From Amycolatopsis aidingensis (GTDB lineage: Bacteria > Actinomycetota > Actinomycetes > Mycobacteriales > Pseudonocardiaceae), in NCBI RefSeq assembly GCF_018885265.1, contig NZ_CP076538.1, positions 3,446,001-3,510,000 of the forward strand: a DNA stretch of 64,000 nucleotides, read 5' to 3'. Position 1 is the first letter of the stretch; the number at the start of each line of letters is the position of its first letter. The position numbers were made by a program, and so were the translations under genes. A model generated the notes under the pieces. It did no database searches. It was not told the DNA's origin and was given only the letters and a program-made list of their open reading frames with translations. Positions 1-7,713 of the stretch are shown here, piece after piece.

Positions 1-1
1 G

Positions 2-283
2 GTGCGGGCCCGGGCAGAGCGGATCGCGGCGGCTCTGGCCGCGGACGGCATCGAGGCCGAGGTGACCCCGGCACGCGCCGCGGTCGGCGGTGGTGGGGCT
101 CCGGGGGTGGAGCTGCCGAGTGCGGCGCTGAGCCTCCCGCCTGGCTGTGCCGAGCGGCTGCGTACCGGGCAGCCGCCGGTGGTGGGCAGGGTGGAGCGCG
201 GCCGTTGCCTGCTGGACCTGCGCACGGTCGATCCGGAGGAGGACGAGGCGCTCACCGAGGCGGTACGCCGATGTACGTGGTAG
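2..283 (+). CDS. selA: SelA C-terminus (L-seryl-tRNA(Sec) selenium transferase), partial
   Basis: Only the last 93 codons are in the window; the gene enters from the left edge, so the apparent GTG at position 2 is internal. SelA is the PLP enzyme that converts seryl-tRNA(Sec) to selenocysteinyl-tRNA(Sec) using selenophosphate. The fragment shows the usual small C-terminal domain, with the run LSLPPGCAERLRTGQPPVVG followed by the RGRCLLDLRTV strand. It ends in TAG at 281-283 and overlaps selB by 13 bp, so the two are translationally coupled. The assignment rests on this C-terminal pattern plus the selB neighbour; the catalytic lysine lies outside the window. Confidence 0.85.
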   Translation: MRARAERIAAALAADGIEAEVTPARAAVGGGGAPGVELPSAALSLPPGCAERLRTGQPPVVGRVERGRCLLDLRTVDPEEDEALTEAVRRCTW

Positions 284-2025
284 CCACGGCGGGACACGTC
301 GATCATGGCAAGTCCACTCTGGTGCACCGGCTCACCGGCACCTGGCCGGACCGGCTGGCCGAGGAGAACCGGCGCGGGCTCACCATCGAGCTGGGGTTCG
401 CCTGGACCGAGGTGCCAGCGGGCAGGCTCGCGTTCGTCGATGTTCCCGGCCACCAGCGATTCGTGCCGAACATGCTGGCCGGGATCGGCCCGGTGGTCGC
501 GGTGCTGTTCGTGGTGGCCGCCGACGAGGGCTGGATGGCGCAGTCGGCGGAGCATCTGGCCGCACTGGACGCGCTCGGTGTGCGGCACGGCCTGCTGGCG
601 GTGACCAAATCGGACCGTGCCGATCCCGGCCCGGTGGCCGAGGCCGCCCGCGAACAGCTGGCGGGCACCAGCCTCGGCGCGGTGACGGCGGTGGCGGTCA
701 GCGGGCGCACCGGCGAGGGACTCCCGCGGCTGCGCGCCGAGCTGGACGCGCTGGCGCGCGGGCTGCCCGAACCGGACCGCACCGCCGATGTCCGCCTGTG
801 GGTGGACCGCGCGTTCACCGTACGGGGCGCGGGCACCGTGGTGACCGGAACGTTGCCGCAGGGCACGATCGAGGTCGGCGACGAACTCCTCGTCGCGGGC
901 GAGGCGCAGCGGGTGCGGGTGCGCGGCCTGCAGTCGCTTGGCACCGAGGTGGGCTCCGCCACGGCCGTGGCGCGGGTGGCGGTCAACCTACGCGGCATCG
1001 ATCCGGCCGCGGTCGGCAGGGGAGCGGCCCTGCTGACGCCCGGCGCCTGGCTGACGACCGACGAGCTGGACGTACGGCTGCGCGGGGACGAGCCGGCCTG
1101 GCTGCCCCGCGAGGTCATGCTGCACGTGGGTTCGGCCGCGATACCGGCCAGGGTCCGCGCACTTGGCAGGACCACCGCGCGGCTGTCCCTGCGCACCGGG
1201 CTGCCGCTGCGGGTTGGCGATGTCGGACTGCTGCGCGACCCGGGGCGGCACCGTATCGCCGCCGGGGCCGAGGTACTGGACATCCGCCCGCCCTCGCTAC
1301 ACCGCCGGGGCGCCGCCAGGGCACGGGCGCAGGAGCTCGCGCATGCCGATGCCACGGATCTGGCCGAGGCGACGCTGCGGCGTCGTGGTTTCGTGCCGGC
1401 CGGACAGCTGCGCGCGATGGGGCTGCCCGCCACCGCCGGGATGGTCCGGCACGACTGGGTCGCCGACCCCTCGCTGTGGTCCGCGCTGCCCGCCAGGGCC
1501 CGTCGGCAGATGGCCGAGTGGCAGCGGGCGAACCCGCTGGCCCCAGGGATGCCCGCCGAGGCGCTGCGCGAGCGGCTCGGGTTGCCCGCGGCGCGGCTGC
1601 TGCCGGAGGCGCTCATCGGCACCGGGCTGACCCTCCGGGACGGCCTGGTGCACGACCCATCGGCCGCGCCGCTGCCCCCCGCGGTGCGGCGCGCGGTGGA
1701 GGTGCTGGAACAGCGGCTAGCCGACCAGCCCTTCCGCGCCCCGGAGGCGGGCGAGCTCGCCGAACTCGGCCTCGGCGCCAGGGAGCTCGCGGCCGCGGTG
1801 CGCGCGGGCAGGCTGACCCGGATCGGAGACGGCATCGTGCTCGGCCCCGGCGTCGTGGCCAAGGCTCTCGGTGTGCTCGCCGGGCTGTCCCAGCCGTTCA
1901 CCGTCAGCCAGGCCCGCAAAGCACTGGACACCACCCGGCGAGTCGCCATCCCCCTGCTGGAACACCTCGACGTCCACGGCCACACCGAGCACCTCCCGGA
2001 CCACACCCGCCGGGTAATGCCCTGA
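271..2025 (+). CDS. selB: SelB, selenocysteine-specific elongation factor
   Basis: This 584-aa GTPase delivers Sec-tRNA to the ribosome and binds the SECIS hairpin of selenoprotein mRNA. The N-terminus MYVVATAGHVDHGKST is the G1 loop; DVPGHQRF (G3) and TKSD (G4) follow, then EF-Tu-like domains 2 and 3, and a C-terminal third that in this family forms the SECIS-binding winged helices. Start 271 was chosen because it places the G1 loop at residue 8, as in the family; an upstream in-frame ATG at 205 would lie inside selA. Its length is close to the roughly 600 aa of the family. The selenoprotein formate dehydrogenase it must serve is immediately downstream in convergent orientation. Confidence 0.95.
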   Translation: MYVVATAGHVDHGKSTLVHRLTGTWPDRLAEENRRGLTIELGFAWTEVPAGRLAFVDVPGHQRFVPNMLAGIGPVVAVLFVVAADEGWMAQSAEHLAALDALGVRHGLLAVTKSDRADPGPVAEAAREQLAGTSLGAVTAVAVSGRTGEGLPRLRAELDALARGLPEPDRTADVRLWVDRAFTVRGAGTVVTGTLPQGTIEVGDELLVAGEAQRVRVRGLQSLGTEVGSATAVARVAVNLRGIDPAAVGRGAALLTPGAWLTTDELDVRLRGDEPAWLPREVMLHVGSAAIPARVRALGRTTARLSLRTGLPLRVGDVGLLRDPGRHRIAAGAEVLDIRPPSLHRRGAARARAQELAHADATDLAEATLRRRGFVPAGQLRAMGLPATAGMVRHDWVADPSLWSALPARARRQMAEWQRANPLAPGMPAEALRERLGLPAARLLPEALIGTGLTLRDGLVHDPSAAPLPPAVRRAVEVLEQRLADQPFRAPEAGELAELGLGARELAAAVRAGRLTRIGDGIVLGPGVVAKALGVLAGLSQPFTVSQARKALDTTRRVAIPLLEHLDVHGHTEHLPDHTRRVMP

Positions 2026-2101
2026 ACGCCACGTTCGAGACGTCAGACGTCTCAAAAGTGCCGTTCGCGACGTCTGATGTCCGGAAAGCCACGTTCAGGG
2101 C
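2019..2101. repeat. Nested inverted repeat between convergent selB and nrfD-like genes
   Basis: Outer arms GCCCTGAACG (2019-2028) and CGTTCAGGGC (2092-2101) are perfect inverted copies, and each carries the TGA stop of its own gene. Between them are about two and a half degenerate 30-bp units starting at 2028, 2058 and 2088 (GCCACGTTC... / GTGCCGTTC... / GCCACGTTC...). The first unit contains the palindrome GAGACGTC-A-GACGTCTC. It probably acts as a bidirectional terminator or is a REP-like dispersed element; the function is inferred. Confidence 0.75.
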
Positions 2102-3021
2102 TCTTCGGCGCGGATGCGCTGACGCTGGGGGATGACGGTGTACTTCGGGTCGGCGGCCGATGCCTGGCCCGCCTTGAACACGCCCCATTTGGTGCAGGCC
2201 GACGCCGCGAGCAGGGCCGCGCCGCCCAGGCCGCGCAGGAGCCGGCTGCGGCGCCCGAGCGCCGCGCAGGCCACGCCGGCGACGGACAGCGCATCGCCCG
2301 CCCGTACCAGCCTGCCCGCGCCGCCACCGCGGTAGGGCTCCGCCACCATGCCGAGGCGCCGTTCCATCCGGCGGAACGCGGCCAGCTCCAGCGCCGTGCC
2401 CGCGACCGCGAGATTGCGGGCCGGGGCCACCGCCCTGGCCGGGGCCGCCAGCAGGCCGAGGCCCGCGGCCGCCACGGCGCCCGAACCCACGAAGAGGTAG
2501 GGCAGCTCGCGGTGACCCTCATGCCATGCGGGGACCGCGGTGTCGCTGAGCAGCGCGGCCGTGTAGGCGGCCAGCGCCGGCCCGGTCAGCGCCGCGCCCG
2601 CGGTGGCCGCGGCACCGATCCTGGGCAGCTTCCCGCTGACCGCGGACAGCGCGGACACTCCGGCCAGCGGCCCGTAGCCGGTGAGGATCCAGGAGCCGAT
2701 GTTCATTGGCGAGCTCGGCTTGAACACGCGCAGCATGTTCAGGAACCGTTCCGGCCGCCCGAGGTCGTGTACCAGCGCGCCGACCGACAGGGTCACCGCG
2801 CCGAGCGCGCCGGTCTTGGCCACGGTGGCCACCCCGTGCCTGCCTGCGCGGTGATAGCCGGCGGCGAGCACCGAGGACGCCCCGGCCAGGCCGCCGAGGA
2901 AGAGGTAGCCCGGGATGTCCGGGGTCTTCCACACCGGTGGGTTCAGCACCGGGGTGCCGTAGTAGGAGGTGAACTCGGTGTCCGGCACCACGGGTTGCTC
3001 CCCGCCCCTGCGGCCCGCCAT
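2095..3021 (-). CDS. NrfD/PsrC-like membrane subunit of formate dehydrogenase
   Basis: This 308-aa polytopic membrane protein resembles the NrfD family and would anchor the formate dehydrogenase and pass electrons to quinone. Recognisable parts are the N-terminal EFTSYYGTPVLNPPVWK segment, GYLFLGGLAGASSVLAAG, and LVHDLGRPERFLNMLRVFKPSSPMNIGSW, which are conserved in this group; several further hydrophobic segments follow. The ATG at 3021 lies 2 bp beyond the stop of the iron-sulfur subunit, so it is the third gene of the fdh operon. It replaces the cytochrome b type gamma subunit (FdnI) of enterobacteria; no haem-ligand pattern was looked for in detail. Confidence 0.88.
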   Translation of the reverse strand: MAGRRGGEQPVVPDTEFTSYYGTPVLNPPVWKTPDIPGYLFLGGLAGASSVLAAGYHRAGRHGVATVAKTGALGAVTLSVGALVHDLGRPERFLNMLRVFKPSSPMNIGSWILTGYGPLAGVSALSAVSGKLPRIGAAATAGAALTGPALAAYTAALLSDTAVPAWHEGHRELPYLFVGSGAVAAAGLGLLAAPARAVAPARNLAVAGTALELAAFRRMERRLGMVAEPYRGGGAGRLVRAGDALSVAGVACAALGRRSRLLRGLGGAALLAASACTKWGVFKAGQASAADPKYTVIPQRQRIRAEEP

Positions 3022-3023
3022 GC

Positions 3024-3929
3024 TCAGCCCCTGCCCGTGCCGAGAAAGGCCGCGGCCGTGCCGGCCAGCAGCGCGGCGGCGGCGCCCGCGACATGCCGCC
3101 ACATCCGGGGCAGGTCCCGGGTGGTGACCACCGGGTCCGGTGGCAGGCCGTACACCTCCGGTTCGTCCAGCAGCAGGAAGAACGCGCCGTCGCCGCCGAC
3201 ACCGTCGTCCGGGTCGGCCCCGTAGAGCCGGGCGTCGGCCACCCCGGCCTCGTGCAGCTCCTCCACCCGCCTGCCCGCGCGCTCGCGCAGTTCCTCCAGG
3301 GGTCCGAACTGGATCGAGTCGGTGGGACAGGCCTTGGCGCAGGCCGGTTCCAGCCCGTCGCCGAGCCGGTCGTAGCACAGGGTGCACTTCCAGGCCCTGC
3401 CGTCCTCCTTGCGCTGGTCGATCACCCCGTACGGACAGGCCGGAATGCAGTAGCCGCAACCATTGCAGATGTCCTCCTGCACCACGACCGCGCCGAACTC
3501 GGTGCGGAACAAGGAACCGGTGGGACAGACGTCCAGGCAGGCGGCATGCGTGCAGTGCTTGCACACGTCCGAGGACATCAGCCAGCGGAAGTCCTCTCCG
3601 GTGGAGGTGCCGCGCTCGGCCATGGTGAACACGTCCTGGTCCTGGTGCAGCCCGGGATCGGGGCGGGTGACCGGCTTGTTCTGCTCGATGAACGCCACAT
3701 GCCGCCAGGTGTTGGCGCCGAGGCCACCGGTGTTGTCGTAGGACATCCCGGTCAGGTCGAGGCCCTCGGCCGGGATGGCGTTCCACTCCTTGCAGGCGAC
3801 CTCGCAGGCCTTGCAGCCGATGCACACCGAGGTGTCGGTGAAGAACCCCATCCGCGGCGGATGGTCGGGGTAGCCGCTGTCCCCGGCCGGATCGGCAGGC
3901 TGTGCCCGGGTGGTCCGCATGCTGGTCAT
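3024..3929 (-). CDS. fdhB: Formate dehydrogenase iron-sulfur (beta) subunit
   Basis: A 301-aa ferredoxin-like electron-transfer subunit. Four cysteine clusters are visible: CIGCKACEVACKEW near residue 36, CKHCTHAACLDVCP near 126, CNGCGYCIPACP near 155 and CTLCYDRL...CAKACP near 185, enough for four [4Fe-4S] centres as in FdnH. A hydrophobic segment near the C-terminus (VAGAAAALLAGTAAAFLG) could be the single membrane anchor. The start lies 1 bp from the stop of the catalytic subunit. It should carry electrons from the Mo/W-Sec subunit to the NrfD-like protein. There is no Tat signal, so the complex probably faces the cytoplasm. Confidence 0.93.
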   Translation of the reverse strand: MTSMRTTRAQPADPAGDSGYPDHPPRMGFFTDTSVCIGCKACEVACKEWNAIPAEGLDLTGMSYDNTGGLGANTWRHVAFIEQNKPVTRPDPGLHQDQDVFTMAERGTSTGEDFRWLMSSDVCKHCTHAACLDVCPTGSLFRTEFGAVVVQEDICNGCGYCIPACPYGVIDQRKEDGRAWKCTLCYDRLGDGLEPACAKACPTDSIQFGPLEELRERAGRRVEELHEAGVADARLYGADPDDGVGGDGAFFLLLDEPEVYGLPPDPVVTTRDLPRMWRHVAGAAAALLAGTAAAFLGTGRG

Positions 3930-3930
3930 C

Positions 3931-6900
3931 TCACACCTCGGTTCCGGTCTCGTCGGTGATGCCGGCCCGGCGCTGGTAATCCCGCACGAACTCCACCCGT
4001 GCGGGGCCCCTCGGGCGCCTGCCCGGCCGGATATCGCAGGTCAGCGCCTTGACCTCCTGGATGTGCGTGTTCGGGTCCAGTGCCAGGGATGCCAGCTCGT
4101 TGGCGGCGTCCCCGGCGCTCAGGCCGTTCGGCCCCCAGTGGTAAGGCACGCCGACCTGGTGCAGGATCCGGCCGCCCACCCGCAACGGCGGCATCCGGTC
4201 GGTGACCAGCACCCTCGCCTCGATGGCGGTGCGGGCCGTCACGATCGTCGCCCAGCCAAGGTGCGCCAGGCCGCGCTCGCCTGCCAGCTCGGGGGAGACC
4301 TCGCAGAACAGCTCGGGCTGCAACTCGGAGAGATAGGGCTGCCACCGCGACATCCCGCCCGCGGTGTGGTGCTCGGTGAGCCGGTAGGTGGTCAGCACGA
4401 ACGGGAAGACCTCGGCACCGGGTTCCCTTCCGCTGGGCTGGAACCGGTTCGCCCGGTGCCGCAGGAGCTGCCGCACCGGGTTGCTCTGCTGCCCGTACAG
4501 CGGGTTCGGGAACGGGGACTCGTGCGGTTCGTAGTGTGTGGGCAGCGGCCCGTCGGTGAGCCCGGCGGGTACGTACAGCCAGGCCTTGCCGTCGGCCTGC
4601 ATGATGAAGGCGTCGGTGCCGCGCAGCGCGTCCGGCCCGGTGGCACCCTGCTCGGGCTGGAAGTCCGGCGGCTTGGTGGCCTTGAAGTCCGGGACGTCGT
4701 GCCCGGTCCACCTGCCCTGCTCGGCGTCCCACCACACGTACGCCTTGCGCGGGCTCCACGGCCTGCCGTCCGGGTCGGCGGAGGCGCGGTTGTACAGGAT
4801 GCGCCGGTTCAGCGGCCAGGCCCAGGCCCATTCGCCCGCGACCCAGTCCTGCTCGCTGCCGGGCTTGCGCCGGGCGGCCTGGTTCACCCCTTCGGCGTAG
4901 ACGCCGCAGTAGATCCAGCAACCGCAGGCGGTGGAACCATCCTTCGCGAGCTGTTCGTAGCTGGACAGCGGTTGCCCGTCCGCGTCCCAGCCGTTGATCT
5001 CGGCGAGCACGGCTTCGGCGTCCGGTTCGGCGGTTTCCCCGGTGGTGGGGTAGTCCCAGGTCAGCTCCAGCACCGGCCGGTCCCGGTCGGCGGCCCGCGC
5101 GGCCAGCTTCTCCCGGATCCGGCGGCCGAGATGGTAGGTGAACCACAGGTCGCTGCGGGCGTCCCCGGCCGGTTCCACGGCCTGGTGGTGCCATTGCAGC
5201 ATCCGCTGGGTGTTGGTGAAGCTGCCCTCCTTCTCGGTGTGCGCGGCCGCGGGCAGGAAGAACACCTCGGTGCCGATGTCCTCGGTGCGCAGCTCGCCGG
5301 TCTCGATCTCCGGCCCGTCCCGCCACCAGGTCGCGCTCTCGATCAGCGAGAAGTCCCTGACCACCAGCCAGTTCAGGTTGGCCATGCCCAGTCGCTGCAG
5401 CTTCGCGTTGGCCGAGCCGACGGCCGGGTTCTCGCCCATCAGGAAGTAGCCGTCGCAGGTGCCCTCCAGCTGCGCCAGCACCGTCTCGTAGGTGCTGTGG
5501 CTGCCGGTCAGCCGGGGCAGATGGTCGAAGCAGAACTCGCTGTCCGCCGTCGCGGCCTGGCCCCACCATGCCTTCAGCAGGCTGACCAGGTAGGACTCCA
5601 TATTGCCCCAGTAGCCCTTGCGCGTGGACTCGGCCTGGATGAAGGTCGCCAGGTCCACATTGGTGTGCGCGTGCGGCATGGGAATGTAGCCAGGCAACAG
5701 GTTGAACAGGGTCGGGATGTCCGTGGACCCCTGGATGGAGGCATGCCCGCGCAGCGCCAGGATGCCGCCGCCCGGCCTGCCGATATTGCCCAGCAGCGCC
5801 TGCAGGATGCCCGCGGTGCGGATGTACTGCACGCCCACCGTGTGCTGGGTCCAGCCGACCGCGTAGGCGAAGGCGCTGGTGCGCTCCCGCCCGGAGTTCT
5901 CAGCCAGCGCCTCGCACACTCGCAGGAACGTCTCCCGCGGTACTCCGCAGGTCTCCTCGACCCGCTCCGGGGTGTACCTGGCGAAGTGCCGTTTGAGGAT
6001 CTGGAACACGCACCGGGGATGCCGCAGGGTCTCGTCGGTCACCGGTTCGGTGCCGATCTCCGCGCCCCCGGAGCCGTGTGCCTCGCCACGCCCGGACTCG
6101 CGCACCCGGCCGCGGGTACGGGACTCCCACAGCAGGTCCCGCTTGCCGGAGGCGGCCTGCACCTCGGCGCCCTCGTACTGCCAGGTCCGCACGTCGTAGC
6201 TACGGCTGTCGCGGTCCAGCCCGGAGAAGACGCCGTCCAGCTCGTCGGTCCCGGCGAACTCCTCGTTCACGATGGTCGCGGCGTTGGTGTAGGCCAGCAT
6301 GTACTCGCGGAAGTACTTCTCGTTCTCCAGCACGTAGTTGACGATGCCGCCGAGGAAGGCGATATCGGAGCCCGCGCGCAGTGGCACGTGCATATCCGCC
6401 AGCGCGCTGGTGCGGGTGAACCGCGGGTCCACGTGGATCACCTTCGCCCCGCGTGCCTTGGCCTCCATCACCCACTGGAACCCGACCGGATGGCATTCGG
6501 CCATATTGGAACCCTGGATGACGATGCAGTCGGCGTTCGCCAGGTCCTGCTGGAAGGTCGTCGCGCCACCGCGACCGAAGGAGGTTCCCAGACTGGGAAC
6601 CGTCGAGGAGTGTCAAACGCGCGCCTGGTTCTCGATCTGCACCGCGCCGAGCGCGGTGAACAGCTTCTTGATCAGGTAGTTCTCCTCGTTGTCCAGGGTC
6701 GCGCCGCCGAGGCTGGCGAAGCCGAGGGTGCGTCGCGTGCGCAGCCCTTCGACCTCCTCCTGCCAGCCGCGGTCCCGGCTGGCGATCACCCGGTCGGCGA
6801 TCATGTCCATCGCGGTGTCCAGGTCGAGGGACTCCCACTCGGTGCCGTACGGGCGCCGGTAACGCACCCGGTGCTCGCGCGCGGAACCGGTGGTCAGCTG

Positions 6901-7179
6901 CAGGCTGGCGGCGCCTTTGGGGCACAGCCGACCCCTGCTCACCGGCGAGTCCGGATCGCCCTCGATCTGGGTGACCTGCCCGTCCTGCACGTAGACGTTC
7001 TGGCCGCAGCCTACGGCGCAGTAGGGGCAGACCGACTTGACAGTGCGCTCGGCGCTACGGGTGCGCGGGGCGAGCCGCTCGCTGCGCTCGCTCTTGGCCG
7101 CGGCGCCGCGGCCGGACGGGTCCCGGCCCGCCAGCTGGCGGTACACCGGCCAGCCCTCGATCCACTGCCGTACGCCCAT
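3931..7179 (-). CDS. fdhA: Selenocysteine-containing formate dehydrogenase catalytic subunit (TGA read as Sec189)
   Basis: This reads as a 1082-aa molybdopterin oxidoreductase if the in-frame TGA at 6613-6615 is decoded as selenocysteine. The codons before it end ...ALGAVQIENQARV and those after start HSSTVPSLGTSFGRGG, which is the FdnG/FdoG active-site context NQARV-Sec-HGPTV. The N-terminal [4Fe-4S] motif CPYCAVGCGQNV and the LCPKG loop are present; the middle and C-terminal Mo-bis-PGD domains follow without another break. A perfect hairpin begins 11 nt after the TGA, and selA-selB lie next door. No twin-arginine signal is visible at MGVRQWIEGW, unlike E. coli FdnG. The operon order is catalytic, Fe-S, NrfD-like. 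An automatic caller would split it into 188 and 857 aa pieces. Confidence 0.95.
6583..6601 (-). promoter_or_regulatory. SECIS-like hairpin downstream of the Sec TGA codon
   Basis: On the coding strand, 11 nt after the TGA, lies GGTTCCCAGTCTGGGAACC. It forms a perfect 8-bp stem (GGTTCCCA/TGGGAACC) with a GTC loop, keeping the apical GU that SelB recognises in bacterial SECIS elements. From memory, the spacing matches that of the E. coli fdhF element, where the apical stem also starts 11 nt after UGA. The hairpin is inside coding sequence. Confidence 0.85.
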
Positions 7180-7246
7180 CGGCCGTCCTCCGCAGGTCGC
7201 TGTGCCGCCGCCAACCGTAACTACCCCTGGGGCGGCTCCGGCAAAC

Positions 7247-7489
7247 TCACGCGCCGATCCGGTCCAGTTCGGCCAGCGCGCCCTCGGCCCCTTCCTCGCC
7301 CTGCTCGGCGCGGGCGGCCAGTTCGTCGCGGAAGCGGGAACGCGCGTGTTCCAGGGTGCTCCACTGCTCCCGGTCGAGGCGGGCCTCCAGGCCGGACTCC
7401 ACCACGGTGTCGTAGCCGCCCTGGTCGTTGGGCTCGATGGCGTAGCGCATGCCGTCCGGCCGGTGCCAGACCCAGATCGCCAGCGACAT
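7247..7489 (-). CDS. Small hypothetical protein (80 aa)
   Basis: I do not recognise this protein. It is acidic (many Glu, Arg and Ala), has no signal or membrane segment, and starts MSLAIWVWHRPDGMRYAIEP. A predicted helical C-terminal half (REQWSTLEHARSRFRDELAARAEQ) follows a short beta-like N-terminus. The ATG at 7489 overlaps the stop of the upstream 60-codon ORF as ATGA, and the gene stands 67 bp before the formate dehydrogenase start on the same strand. It may be the last gene of the ATP-grasp/hydrolase transcript or the first of the fdh transcript. Confidence 0.6.
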   Translation of the reverse strand: MSLAIWVWHRPDGMRYAIEPNDQGGYDTVVESGLEARLDREQWSTLEHARSRFRDELAARAEQGEEGAEGALAELDRIGA

Positions 7490-7671
7490 CAGCGGGTGCT
7501 CCCTTCCTCCGGAAACGCCCGGCCCGTTTCGCCCGGCCACCTCGGCCCGGTGCCGGGTTCCTCCTCGGCCGCGGCATGCGCGTCCTGCGGTCCCGGGTCC
7601 CTGCCGGCCAGCAGCTCCGGGCCTCCCCAGGCCGCGCGGTTTTCCTGTTCCTCCAGCCGGTGCCTGCCCAT
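7489..7671 (-). CDS. Possible small hypothetical protein (60 aa)
   Basis: A short, very hydrophilic ORF (rich in Glu, Gly, Pro and Arg, starting MGRHRLEEQENRAAWGGPE). I do not recognise it. Support comes from position: it starts 42 bp after the hydrolase stop and ends in an ATGA overlap with the following 80-aa ORF, which is the usual sign of translational coupling. Its composition is low-complexity and it could be a chance frame in GC-rich DNA. Confidence 0.4.
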   Translation of the reverse strand: MGRHRLEEQENRAAWGGPELLAGRDPGPQDAHAAAEEEPGTGPRWPGETGRAFPEEGSTR

Positions 7672-7713
7672 GGTCCCTGGTTACCCACCGGCTCCGGCCG
7701 GTAAACAGCGGGT

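Noticed and set aside
2028..2094. 30-bp repeats as a CRISPR remnant
   Set aside because: Only two and a half degenerate copies in direct succession, no spacers, and no cas genes; it fits a REP-like terminator better.
6613..6615. Frame break in the formate dehydrogenase gene as evidence of a pseudogene
   Set aside because: The TGA is at the known Sec position, is followed by a SECIS-like hairpin, and selA-selB are adjacent; reading resumes without a shift.
7180..7246. Searched for tRNA-Sec (selC) beside the formate dehydrogenase gene
   Set aside because: The 67-bp gap is too short and has no cloverleaf arms or TCA anticodon loop; selC must lie elsewhere.
3910..7704. Long open frame antisense to the formate dehydrogenase genes
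   Set aside because: Gly/Arg/Val/Pro-rich translation with no domain pattern; a mirror of high third-position GC in the true genes.
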